Position numbers and translations under genes: made by a program. Shown here in pieces: positions 35,845 to 45,979 of a stretch of 64,000 nucleotides of DNA. Below the pieces are notes generated by a model. The model saw only the letters and a program-made list of their open reading frames with translations, ran no database searches and was not told where the DNA came from. The stretch spans positions 210,740-274,739 of the forward strand of contig ML976703.1 of the NCBI GenBank assembly GCA_010015655.1. Reading direction: 5' to 3'. The stretch is from Bimuria novae-zelandiae CBS 107.79. Lineage: Eukaryota; Ascomycota; Dothideomycetes; Pleosporales; Didymosphaeriaceae. How positions within the stretch are numbered: the stretch's first letter is position 1; each line of letters opens with the position of its first letter.

Positions 35845-37045
35845 TATCTGGCGCACTCGGGCACATGTGCTCCCAGGGTCGTGGATGACAACAACCAACT
35901 GACTTTGCATTGTAGACCGAGTTACCCCAGGATGCCTAATACATGTCTGGTTAATGTCATAATTCGCACAAGTTAGGATCGAATTGAATGAGCGTCAATG
36001 CGGTGTGAAAGCTGAATAGGGAGAAAAGACCAAAAAGATAGAAATGCAGCAGCTTATGCGCCATTCTTGTCCACACGCTTCTGGTGAAGCTTAGTGACGA
36101 CGTGGCGGTTCAGACTTCATTCGTTATTGAAAGGTTTTTGGCAAGGCTTGCAGTACCACGAACCAGAGGTTTTACCCGCAGCTCTCCTGGCTTGTTGTTG
36201 GGCATTGCAGATAGAGTTGCTGGTCTTCACTGTGCCAGTAATGCAGTCGCGATGCTTCTGAGTGTCATTGTGTTTCTGCAGAGCTATAGAATTCTTATTA
36301 ATAATTTTCTGGGCTTGTCCAAGGGCATTGCGGGCAAATTGGTCGGCCTTGACGGTCCACATGTCCCAGGGTCATGGATAAGTACGAAGAACTGTCTTTG
36401 TATTGTAACCTAAGTTACCCCAGGATGCACGGTACGTATGTAGGTAATATCTACTGCAGCAACTATCGCTGTCCCTGTGTGGCGGTCGTGGATCGACGTA
36501 TTGGGGTTAAATCTGGTCGGGCACATGGGCTCCCAGGGTCAAAGATTAGAATACAGAACTGTCTTTGTGTTGTAAGCTAAGTTACCCCATGATGCACAGT
36601 ACAAGGGTGGTTAATATCTACTATAGCACTTGTTGCTGGCTCTATGTGACGGCCCGCGTATTGATATTTCGTGTTATAACAGGGTTTTTGCACTTGGGCA
36701 CATGTGTTCCCAGGGTGGGTTATAGGTAGGAACAAAGAATTGTCTCTGTATTGCAGGCTGGGTTGCCCTAGGATACACGGTACATAGGTAATTAATGGCT
36801 ACGTATCAATATGTTATACTATAGCATAGTTTTTTTTACTTAGGCACATGTATTCCCAGGGTTATAGATAGGAACAAAAAACTGTCTCTGTATTGCAGGC
36901 TGAGTTGAGCCAGGATACATGATACAGGTGGTCAACATCGACTGCTAGTCACTGTCGCTGACTCTGTGAGCCGGTTGCGTAGTACAATGTCAATGATTGA
37001 GGTTCGCTGTTGTATTGCTTATCCTGGGGTAACACAGTGGATCGA
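35845..37045 (-). repeat. Diverged repeat array downstream of ATP2, mostly inverted
   Basis: Five units carry, in order, GGGCACATGTGCTCCCAGGG (35859, and variants at about 36354, 36519, 36696 and 36842) and, about 40-60 bp later, GAGTTACCCCAGGATGC or a variant (35918, 36412, 36579, 36760 and 36902). The second motif is the reverse complement of the core of the upstream array. The last three spacings are about 165, 180 and 140 bp; the first gap is about 495 bp, equal to three units. A sixth core at 37021 (ATCCTGGGGTAACACAGTGG) is again in the plus orientation and matches the first upstream unit well, including TGTTGTATT before it. No gene is seen; a plus-strand frame at 36084-36413 is not protein-like. 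Confidence 0.75.
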
Positions 37046-37076
37046 GTTGCGTTGATCAAGTTCCTCTATAGTCTAC

Positions 37077-38461
37077 TCATACATACAACGACCGCCACAG
37101 CTCAACTATGCAGTCCTTCACTCGGTACTTTGTTCCCAACCATGCGGCCAGTCCGAGGGCTAGACTGATCCGGGCCATCAGCGCTGTAGCGACAGCTCTC
37201 CTCACAATGGGATAGTACCCCTCCAGCATGGAATTGACCGCCGCATTCCGCGCAACCATTTTTGCCCGCCCAGCCCTACCCCAATCACGACCTACTCCCA
37301 AACCCGCAATGCCGACCTCCCCAGGCTTCTCGGCAACTTCAGGATCTACGATGGGAACGGTGACAGTATCGAGACCGACGGTCGTCTGGGTTCTCATCTC
37401 GATGGACTTTTGTTTACGGAAGCGGTAGGACATTGCCCACATAACAAAGCGCACGTCCCAATTCGTGAAGGTCGGGTACGTCCACAGCTCGAGGGCATTA
37501 TGAGGCGGGAGGTGTTCCAGCAAATCACTTACCACGCCCAGCGTTAGGCCCCACAGCAACAACGGCGGTCGCGCGTAAATGTTTTCTGGCCCAGCCAAGG
37601 CTTCTTTGATCCTGCCAGTGAGGCCGGAGTCTGGCGGCGGACCTTCGGGCAGGAAGCCCGGTATCGTAGAGCAGTATATGGAGCTGGAAGGCACGAGGTG
37701 TATGGCGGCGAACATCATCTTGGAGAGCATTGTCTGCAGGAACCAGCGAGTTATGCCGAACTCGGACTTTGCGAGGCGCGCAGAAACGTCTGCGTACTCG
37801 TAGGTGCGGAGGGAGGGGGCTTGCAGGGCGCGGAGGGATACCCAGTGCGTGGAGGCTACTTCGGTGGGTTGGAGCCGCTGGGAAGGGTATGCCGGGCTTG
37901 TTAACAAATAGATGTAAGGGCAGAGCACCATGAGCCTGTTGTTCTCGTGCGCAGTCAGCAACAGAGAACGACGACTGGTGGAATCGGAGGCTAGCACACG
38001 TACGGTACCTTGCCCCAGCTCGTAGTCACGAGTCTCTGTGGGAGATTGCCGATGGGGATGCTGTTGGTGTCGTCAAGACGGATGCCGACTTCCTCGAGCG
38101 CCTCTCGCGCAGCCGTGACTTGGTCATCTCCATCTTCTGGGTCTCTCTTGCCGCCCGGCAGCGCAACGTGCCCGTTCCATTTGTCGCCTGCCCTGGTGGC
38201 CCTTTTGATGAACAACAGCTCCGGGTCGCCGTGCTTCACCCAGTCCTGCGCAAAGAAGGCCTCGAGGGAGTCCCTGAACTGAGTCGGACCGGGAGGGGGT
38301 GGGTGGTCGGACCAGTGCGAGTAGTGCGGCTGTATGCGGAGAATGAGGGCAACGGAGGCGCGCTTGGGCGCTTCGGGCGGGTTCGCGACTTCGGGGTACG
38401 GGTGGGCGTTCAAGTCTAGGAGGACGGCGTGGAGCTGGGAGACCAGATCCTCCAAAGGCAT
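37077..38461 (-). CDS. Nudix hydrolase, CoA-diphosphatase-like, with membrane-tail extension
   Basis: Nudix enzymes of the NUDT7/Pcd1 type split CoA or its derivatives, usually in peroxisomes. Two exons on the minus strand (38461-38004, 37935-37077; 68-bp intron) give 438 residues. The Nudix box reads GGKRDPEDGDDQVTAAREALEEVGI (abbreviated: GGKRDP...REALEEVG, residues 103-127), with the spacing of the NUDT7 group, and is preceded by ELLFIKRATRAGDKWNGHVALPGG, the motif typical of that group. The protein continues about 250 residues past the domain. This extension has hydrophobic stretches (LMVLCPYIYLL, ALMARISLALGLAAWLG) that may be membrane-associated, and ends RSLYV without a clear peroxisomal signal. 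The start at 38461 is preferred because it leaves a 215-bp divergent promoter with ADE16; a frame open upstream would overlap it. Confidence 0.85.
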
Positions 38462-38676
38462 CGTTGTAGAGTAGAAAGTACTCTGCGCCCCTTGCAGCCG
38501 AGCTTCGTCTCCGGGGTAATGTGCTCGGACCACTCTCCGCCGTACCGCCGAGGGGCAGGCGCGATACGTCAAAGGCGGGGCGGGGCAGGCGCGAGAATTT
38601 GGAGCCATTTTTTTGAATTTCGCAGGCGGCACATGCACTGCCCCTCCTTGCCCAATTGACACGCACAAGACTCACA
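38462..38676. promoter_or_regulatory. Short divergent promoter, Nudix gene / ADE16
   Basis: Only 215 bp separate the two start codons. No clear TATA box. The short shared region makes joint regulation possible. Confidence 0.5.
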
Positions 38677-40581
38677 ATGGGCGGCCAGAAGACAGGTGAG
38701 CCTGCACCCACCGCACACGGCCGCAGCCTGCCGTCCGCTGACCGTGTGAACAGCAATTCTGTCCGTGTATGACAAGACGGGCCTCCTCGACCTCGCCAAG
38801 GGCCTCCACGACAATGGCGTGCGGCTGCTCGCCTCCGGGGGCACTGCGAAGATGATCCGCCAGGCCAACTTCCCCGTCGAAGATGTCTCCGCCATCACAC
38901 AGGCCCCCGAGATGCTCGGCGGCCGCGTCAAGACGCTGCACCCCGCCGTGCACGGAGGCATCCTTGCGCGCAACCTCGAGTCGGACGAGTCGGATCTCTC
39001 CAAGAACAGCATCGACAAGATCGACTACGTCATCTGCAACCTCTACCCCTTCTCAGAGACAGTCGCACGCATCAACGTGACCATCCCCGAGGCCGTTGAG
39101 GAGATTGACATTGGCGGCGTGACGCTGCTGCGCGCCGCGGCCAAGAACCATGCGCGCGTCACCATCATCAGCGACCCTAGCGACTACCACGACTTCCTCA
39201 CCGAGCTCAAGGAGCACGGCGAGGTGTCCGAGAAGAGCAGGCAGCGATATGCCCTCAAGGCGTTCGAGCAGACGGCTGGGTACGACAGCGCCATCTCCGA
39301 CTTCTTCCGCAAGAAGTACGCCGGCGAGGGCGAGCAGCAATTGCCTCTGCGATACGGCGCGAACCCACACCAGAAGCCCGCCACCGTCTATGCCCATGAG
39401 TCGCGGCTGCCGTTCAAGGTGCTGTGTGGCGCTCCAGGATACATCAACCTGCTTGATGCACTGAATGCGTGGCCTTTGGTGAAGGAGCTTAGCAAGGCGC
39501 TCAACTACCCGGCTGCTGCGAGCTTCAAACACGTGTCTCCGGCAGGTGCCGCCATCGGGGTGGAGCTTAGCGAGGAGGAGAGGAAGGTATACATGGTGGA
39601 CGACATCGAGGGCATCGAGAAGTCACAGCTGGCCCAGGCCTATGCGCGTGCACGAGGCGCCGACCGCATGTCCAGTTTCGGTGACATGATCGCTCTATCC
39701 CACCAAGCCGACGTGCCCACCGCAAAGATCATCAGCCGAGAGGTATCCGACGGTGTGATTGCGCCCGCCTACACCGACGAGGCTCTTGAGATTCTCAAGA
39801 AGAAGAAAGGGGGGAAATACCTCGTCCTCCAGATGGATCCTGACTACGAACCCGATCCGATCGAGACCCGTACCGTGTACGGCGTGAACCTCCAACAACA
39901 CCGCAATGATGCGAAGATTGTACCCGCACAGACGTTCAACACCGTCATCGTGCCTAAAAACTCAAGTCCACTGCCAGAGTCCGCGTTGAGGGACTTGACC
40001 GTGGCCACCATTGCGTTGAAATACACGCAGTCGAACAGCGTATGCTATGCGCTGAATGGCCAGGTCATTGGACTTGGTGCCGGTCAGCAATGTAAGTACA
40101 GCGTCATCAAGTTCCACGGAAGCACGCATTGACTGTCGTAGCACGGATCCACTGCACCCGCCTTGCCGGCGACAAAGCCGATAATTGGTGGATGCGCTTC
40201 CACAGCCGGACCCTCAACCTCAAGTGGAAGAAGGGCACCAAACGCCCCTCCAAATCCAACGCCATCGACCTCCTCTGCGCGGGTCTCATCCCCGATTCCG
40301 GCATCGAGCGCGAAGACTTCGAATCCTTCTTCGAAGAGGGCCAAGTGCCGCAGCCCTTCTCTCCAGAGGAGCGCAAAGAGTGGTTGAGCAAATTGCAGGG
40401 CGTGGTTGTCAGCTCAGACGCTTTCTTCCCCTTCATCGACAACGTCTTCAGGGCTGCCCGGAGCGGCGCCAGGTACATCGCTGCCCCGACGGGTAGTCAA
40501 AACGACAGCGCGGTATTCGAGACCGCGGAGAAGCTGGGTATCACCTTCGTTGAGCAGCACATCAGGTTGTTCCACCACTAG
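38677..40581 (+). CDS. ADE16: AICAR transformylase / IMP cyclohydrolase (ATIC)
   Basis: This bifunctional enzyme does the last two steps of de novo purine synthesis: formyl transfer from 10-formyl-THF to AICAR, then ring closure to IMP. Exons are 38677-38695 (19 nt), 38754-40091 and 40142-40581 (introns 58 and 50 bp), 598 residues, the family's usual length. The N-terminal cyclohydrolase domain starts [17 protein letters not shown] and contains [19 protein letters not shown]. The transformylase domain has [11 protein letters not shown] and the catalytic-site motif [13 protein letters not shown] with its Lys-His pair. The C-terminus includes [18 protein letters not shown], joined across intron 2. 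Yeast has two copies (ADE16/ADE17); most filamentous fungi have one, so the symbol is by homology. Confidence 0.97.
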
Positions 40582-41338
40582 GTAGGCGTGGCACAGGGCA
40601 TTCAACAGTACTGGGAAGGTGAATGGTTGCGTCGACGATTCATGGCACGGTGGAGCGTGGATTCGTCACCGACCATTTCTGGCTGGATAGATAGGCATTG
40701 GTGGAGAATATCAAAAGCCATGGAATTTGAACGAAACAAGACGTGAATGCGCATCTGCCTCCTGTGCTGTATCAAATTGATTATCTCACTTTTAGATCAG
40801 AACACGAGAGTCACGACCCCGGACCTTACGACGTTTTCAACATTTGGCATGTGCGGTAGCCATGGGATATGTTTCGTCCCACTCACATAGATGCACTGAA
40901 TCAATACTGGACCATGCCTGGACTCTGTTTGATCGTTACACAGTAGTCTTCACCCTACAGGAGGTCTCTAGGACATGAGTGCAGCCTGGACAATACATAA
41001 CGCCGTTCATAAAAACAGACGAAAGTTGTTGTGGGAGATTCCATGATATTTCTCTCCATAGCTTAGCTTTTGAAAACGGCAACCATGATGCCGAGCTATC
41101 TACCTTCCCCACTTCATCAAAAACCCGCCGCCCACTTCGCGGAGGGTATCATACCATTCATTATCAGATAGATGACGAGAGAAAGAAGACTCTCACATGT
41201 TTCAAACAGACCAATTCCACCTCCTCGGATATCCTGTATTCGTATTTCGTGAACAATGACCGTGACATGACCGGTTAAAATCAGGGAGGCTGCGCATGTG
41301 TGACTGGAGAGGATGGAGATGCGGTCATAATCGAACCC
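40582..41338. other. Convergent intergenic region
   Basis: This is the 3' spacer between ADE16 and RAD23. A 99-codon plus-strand frame at 40979-41278 looks like chance. Nothing else is recognised. Confidence 0.6.
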
Positions 41339-42764
41339 TCACTGGTCATCACCATCGTCAGGCTGATCAAACAGGAAGTTTGCAGCCAGCTCCTCGTTCT
41401 TGTCACAGGCGAAATAGGCCTGGATGACTAGGTCGCGCTCGAAACCAAGACGGCAAAGACGCTCGATGGCCTCGCGCTCCTCCTCTGTGACACTGATGGC
41501 TTGGGCCCCCGGGGGCAGCGGCGCGTCTTCGTCAGCGTCTTCGGCAAGCAGCTGAAGGAACTGGTCGGGATGGTTGGTGATTAACTGGGCGAGTGCGGGG
41601 TTGCCAGCGCCGACCTGCTGCAAGATGGGTTCAAGCATCTGCGGCTGTTGTTGTACCACCTGCCGCAGTTGCTGAAATTGCGGGTTGTTACGCAAGAAGT
41701 CCAAGTTGGTGTTGCCGAGCGCACCGCCAGCGCCAGCTCCACCCCCAGCAGCGGCTCCAGTAGCCCCTCCACGAGCACTGCCAGCACCTCGACCCTGGCC
41801 AGCTTGGGCAGCCGCCTCGAACAAGTTGATGTGCTCGTCACCGCCAGCGCTCGGTGCAGCAGGAGCGGCAGCACCGGTGTTAGCACCAGTACCTGTAGGA
41901 GGGGACGCCGGACCACGTGCTCGAGCTTGTTGTTCCTGAGCAGCGCCCTCGGGAATGCCCTGCGACGCATCAGTTTGTCGTTCGAAAAAATCAATCAGGG
42001 TATCCTTACGGTCAAGAGGTATTCGACAGCGCGGTCGGGGTTGAAGAAAGCAGCACGCATGGCCGCATCGATATCTGCGCGCGCGAAGCCCATGCTTTCC
42101 ATATTGGCTATGGCAGCATCACGCTCGCTACCCATAGTCAAGGCTGATGGATCGTCGAATCGGCGGTCGGAAGTAGGGGCCGGCGAGGGAGTCGCTGGAG
42201 CATTCTGGGCAGGGGCGGGGGCAGGGGCGGAGGCAGTGGCGGAGGCAGCGGGGGCAGCCGGTGTTTGGGCGGGCGCCGGGGCCGGTGTTGACGGAGCGGC
42301 TTTGCTTGAGGAGGCAGCTTGGGTCTTTGGCTACTGTGGTGTTAGCAGGCGCATATACGTTATGGTAAGTGATGCCGACCTTGGACACCATGCACACGAT
42401 AAAGCCCTTCTCTTCAATGTTGTAGGACTCGATGGTCTTGTCGTCTTGGAGGATCTTGCCTGGGTAACAGTCAGACTATGTAGCGGGAGCAGGCGCGCAG
42501 CTGTGGCATGCATACCGGAGTAGATGAGCTTCTGCTGGGTGACTTCCCAGCCCTTGTCTGCCAAAATCTTGGCCTTGAGCTCGCCGATCTGGAGAGTGTC
42601 AGCGCTGGACTGTGTGGCGACGTCGTTGGAGAGGCAAGCGCAACACACCGTCTCCGAGGGCTCAGCCTCGACTACGAACTTGTTCTGCTTGAGATCCTGC
42701 ACACGGGTCAGCTCGGCTCAGCCGTCGGGACAAAGAGCGGGCGCACCTTGAAGGTAATCTTCAT
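41339..42764 (-). CDS. RAD23: UV excision repair / proteasome shuttle protein Rad23
   Basis: Rad23 binds Rad4/XPC for damage recognition and carries ubiquitylated proteins to the proteasome. Six coding exons on the minus strand: 42764-42747 (18 nt), 42696-42649, 42588-42516, 42459-42380, 42330-42010 and 41959-41339, giving 386 residues. Domains in order: N-terminal ubiquitin-like domain (MKITFKDLKQNKF to FIVCMVSK, residues 1-73) spread over four small exons; a Pro/Ala-rich linker; UBA1 (AAIANMESMGFARADIDAAMRAAFFNPDRAVEYLL); another linker; the STI1/XPC-binding domain (NTNLDFLRNNPQFQQLRQVVQQ); and UBA2 (EAIERLCRLGFERDLVIQAYFACDKNEELAANFLF) at the end. All introns are 49-60 bp with GT-AG ends. 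Confidence 0.97.
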
Positions 42765-43469
42765 GATGGCGGTTTCGTGGTGTGGCGGGCGGTTGGTCGG
42801 GGTGGGGTGGGGGATATGGCGAGGGCGGGGCGAGCGGCTCTTGCGCCGGATTATATAGCGGGAAGTTGCAAAATGGCGTTTGTTGGGCAAGGAGCGATCC
42901 GTGGTGTGCGGGTACGGGCGCCGTGGTTTGGAGTGTTTTTTCAACGCTGGCAGCGGGCAGGCAGAAATTAGAGCCATCAATCCGTCACCGAACCCTTGGA
43001 CGGAACACCGTTCACGTTTGCTTAGTCAGCTTGTGGCTAGGTAAGTCTTGGCACCACACCCCTCGCTGTAAACGCCTTCAACGCCTTATATTGTGCGTCG
43101 TGTCCTCCCGGCCACCAACTTCCAAAGACTACTCGGTCTGCTTGATTAGCTTATTGTTGGCCGCTGGCGGAGCAACAATGATCCTTTCCGACGCCATGTC
43201 GTCACGTGGTGCGCCCAGGTCCAGGCTTTCACCTTGTTGCGCCATTACTCATCATAGACGACAATCTCGGCTCGGTTTCGTCATCGCCCGCGATGCGCCC
43301 TCAGCCGCATCCGCATCCGCGCGTGGACGGTGTTTGCGGCTTGCTTTGCTCAATGTCGTATGGTGGTCGTTGTTGCACGCTGTGCTAGGGAGCACGGCAG
43401 AAGGCGCTATCGAAACCGGTGGTGCCTCGGTCGCGCCCTTCACGAGCAGCAGCGTGCCCGGGTTTGCTA

Positions 43470-43502
<33 letters not shown>

Positions 43503-44569
43503 CCTGGCCTGACCTGTCTACTTGCAACGCCAAAACAAACAACGCGTGGGAAATGAGAGAATGTCAGCCTTAACAGCTCTGCCTAGCCTCCCGTTCGTGG
43601 GCCCCAATTTCTGCGACACCAACAAGGCATAGCCTATCACACGACACGCTCCATTTTCGTTGCATGCTCTGCGTTCGCCAACAATTCGCCATGCCCGCAG
43701 GCCGCTGATCGCATCGTACAGTGCCAATGTTTCTGCGCGTTCCACAGCCCTCGTACCCGCGGCCCAGCTATGCGGCGAGTAACCCCGAGATGCGCAATTC
43801 GCCGTGAGCTCAGGTGAAGATGCCTGAAGCACATCAGGGATCCCCCCTCCCGCATCCTTGCCCGCTCCACCACGTTCAACGCATGCTTCAGCACGCCGCC
43901 CACAAAACAATGCTCCTTTCTAAATTTATTTACGCTGTCAGAGTTCCCACTTGTGCCCTACGCCGTTTATCGTTCTCCAATCCTCCGTTCGTTTAAACCT
44001 CCACTACGCTTCCTACCTTCGCTTCTCCAACTGCCTCGAGTCACTCGTTCTCCTGGTTGGTCCATTGTCGTGTTTTGGTTTATTTCGACCACATCAGCCA
44101 GCTCCAGGCTACTGCAATCGCTCCATTGGGAGGTCCTGAGCCATCCCGATTCGGCCTCCGCGTCCCTCTCAACCGCGCGCTGGGAGAGTATACCAAGTAT
44201 ACTAATTTACTTGCGTGCTTCACACGCCTCCGGTCTCGTGTTGCTCTTGCCTATATCGTTTGCGACCTACACGCCAGAAGCCTGATATCGCCATACGTAC
44301 AACCGGCCTCCTGTTCTCAAGTCCCTCCCGCTACCACGCATTTGGAAAGAACCAATGTCTCTGCGATTCTCTCCTGGGAGCTTATAATACTCGTTCCACA
44401 AACGCCACTCGAATATTGACTCGCCATCTCGCGTGAACTGGGACTCCTCTGATGAGTGTTTCCCTACGGCTACGCTGCCAAACTGGGGCTCTTGTACAAC
44501 ATTGAACAAGAGCGGGACGATACATTAGAAACCGCGTTGCATCGGGGACGTAATATATTTGCCCAGTCC
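42765..44569. other. Long divergent intergenic region
   Basis: About 1.8 kb lie between RAD23 and the four-TM gene, both starting outward. It holds their promoters and probably a long 5' leader. A (CTTG)n tract is at 43470-43502. A 7-bp inverted repeat with a 3-bp loop (AGTATAC...GTATACT) is at 44187-44203. Open frames (for example 42782-43573) are on both strands without protein-like character. Confidence 0.6.
43470..43502. repeat. (CTTG)n microsatellite
   Basis: About eight perfect CTTG copies in a row, preceded by TTTGCTA and followed by CCCTGG. Confidence 0.95.
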
Positions 44570-45979
44570 ATGTGTGGGTGTTTGCGGGGCAACATGTTTT
44601 CAAGAAAATTCTACCTTTCACTTTTTGGCGTGGTAGCATGGTCTACCACGGCGGCCGACGCGGTTCTGCACATGCTCGATGCGGCATCCCTATCGGCTGT
44701 TTATTCTTCCCTGGTCGGGTTAGCCAGTGTTGCGAGTGCTCTCGACCTTCTCGCTCTTGGTGCTGTCGCCGTCTATTCCGCTCAGTATGCTTGGACAAGA
44801 GAAGGAATTGTCAAGGGCTCGGCACAAGCACAGCAAATTCTTGCTGTAACTTGTGTGACAGTCTCCGCCGCAGCTTTGGTCATATCGCTGGTCTCGATCA
44901 TTGTCATCCGGGAGCGAATGCCAGAGCTGGATAACATACCGAAAGATCGACTTATTAAAGATTGGGACGGTGCCTCATCTGCGCACATTGCCATCTGGGT
45001 GTTGGCTTGCATTGGTCAAATCACTTTATTCTCTTCACCCTTGTGGTGCAAGCCAAGACAGCACGTTCAGATTGTGATCGTGTCCGGTCCTCGCGACTCG
45101 GTCTTTTCCGGGATGCGCTATTCAACACCAACCCCAAATCTCTACATGATGGAGCCCGCTCAACCCTCTTCTCCCCTCGCCGCTCTCCCATCACCAACCA
45201 TCTCCAATCGGTCATCTCAGTCCTTGAAGTCATGGAGAGATTCTTTACACCAAGTCGTACGCCCCGTTACGTCGCGAAGTAAACTCGTTCACCGACCTTC
45301 ATCTAATCGCGATATGCATAGCATTCATTCAGACAATCTATCTATCAAGAGCCAGGCAGACGCATTCGACTCATGGGAGATTGATGCACAGAGCAGAGAC
45401 GCTGCTGCACAACTCGCCGCCCAAGCGGTATTCGCACCATCCCGAGGCACTGCTCTTGAACCAATTCCGGGAAGCCGACCTGCCAGTCCTGCTCGAGCGT
45501 TGGACGGTCCATTCCCGATGACAGACGATGACCAGGCGCTCCCGCCTCCACCCAAGCTTGCGTATGATACGTCACGGCCATCAAGTCCAGCAGGCAGCGA
45601 GGCTCACATCCATCCTTTGTTCAGAAGCGAGAGCCCAGTTCCGCCTCCAGAAGCAACCCCTGGTACAAGCATAGTCGCCAGCCCACTTTGCAGCCAGGTT
45701 ATTACTTGCCCGCCGCGCCCTTATAGCCGAATGCGCTCAGATAGTAGCCGTTCAAATACGCCTAGTCGCGCCGCTAGTCCGGCCCTCATTCATTCTCGCA
45801 GTTTCGTGGACGAGCGCACAAACAGCCGACTTTCACAGCGCTCGCATTCACGAAGCCCGTCACCTCCTAGCAGGGCGATGACGCCCCCGATCCCAGACTT
45901 CGTCCTCGACTCCTCCCCGAGAAGTAGTGTGAGCGGTAGCCAGCGAAAAGTCAGTCTCAAGGTTGACACAAGCCGCTGA
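44570..45979 (+). CDS. Four-TM membrane protein with long Ser/Pro-rich tail
   Basis: Single exon, 469 residues, not recognised. The N-terminal third has four hydrophobic segments (FYLSLFGVVAWSTTAADAVL, VYSSLVGLASVASALDLLAL, ILAVTCVTVSAAALVISLVS, and AHIAIWVLACIGQITLFSSP, each shortened). After residue about 165 the protein is hydrophilic and Ser/Pro/Arg-rich (SRSNTPSRAASPA, SHSRSPSPPSRAMTPP), with many possible proline-directed phosphorylation sites. I chose the ATG at 44570; another in-frame ATG follows eight codons later, and the frame upstream lacks an ATG. Topology suggests a plasma-membrane or organelle protein with a cytosolic regulated tail; that is inference. Confidence 0.75.
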   Translation: MCGCLRGNMFSRKFYLSLFGVVAWSTTAADAVLHMLDAASLSAVYSSLVGLASVASALDLLALGAVAVYSAQYAWTREGIVKGSAQAQQILAVTCVTVSAAALVISLVSIIVIRERMPELDNIPKDRLIKDWDGASSAHIAIWVLACIGQITLFSSPLWCKPRQHVQIVIVSGPRDSVFSGMRYSTPTPNLYMMEPAQPSSPLAALPSPTISNRSSQSLKSWRDSLHQVVRPVTSRSKLVHRPSSNRDMHSIHSDNLSIKSQADAFDSWEIDAQSRDAAAQLAAQAVFAPSRGTALEPIPGSRPASPARALDGPFPMTDDDQALPPPPKLAYDTSRPSSPAGSEAHIHPLFRSESPVPPPEATPGTSIVASPLCSQVITCPPRPYSRMRSDSSRSNTPSRAASPALIHSRSFVDERTNSRLSQRSHSRSPSPPSRAMTPPIPDFVLDSSPRSSVSGSQRKVSLKVDTSR

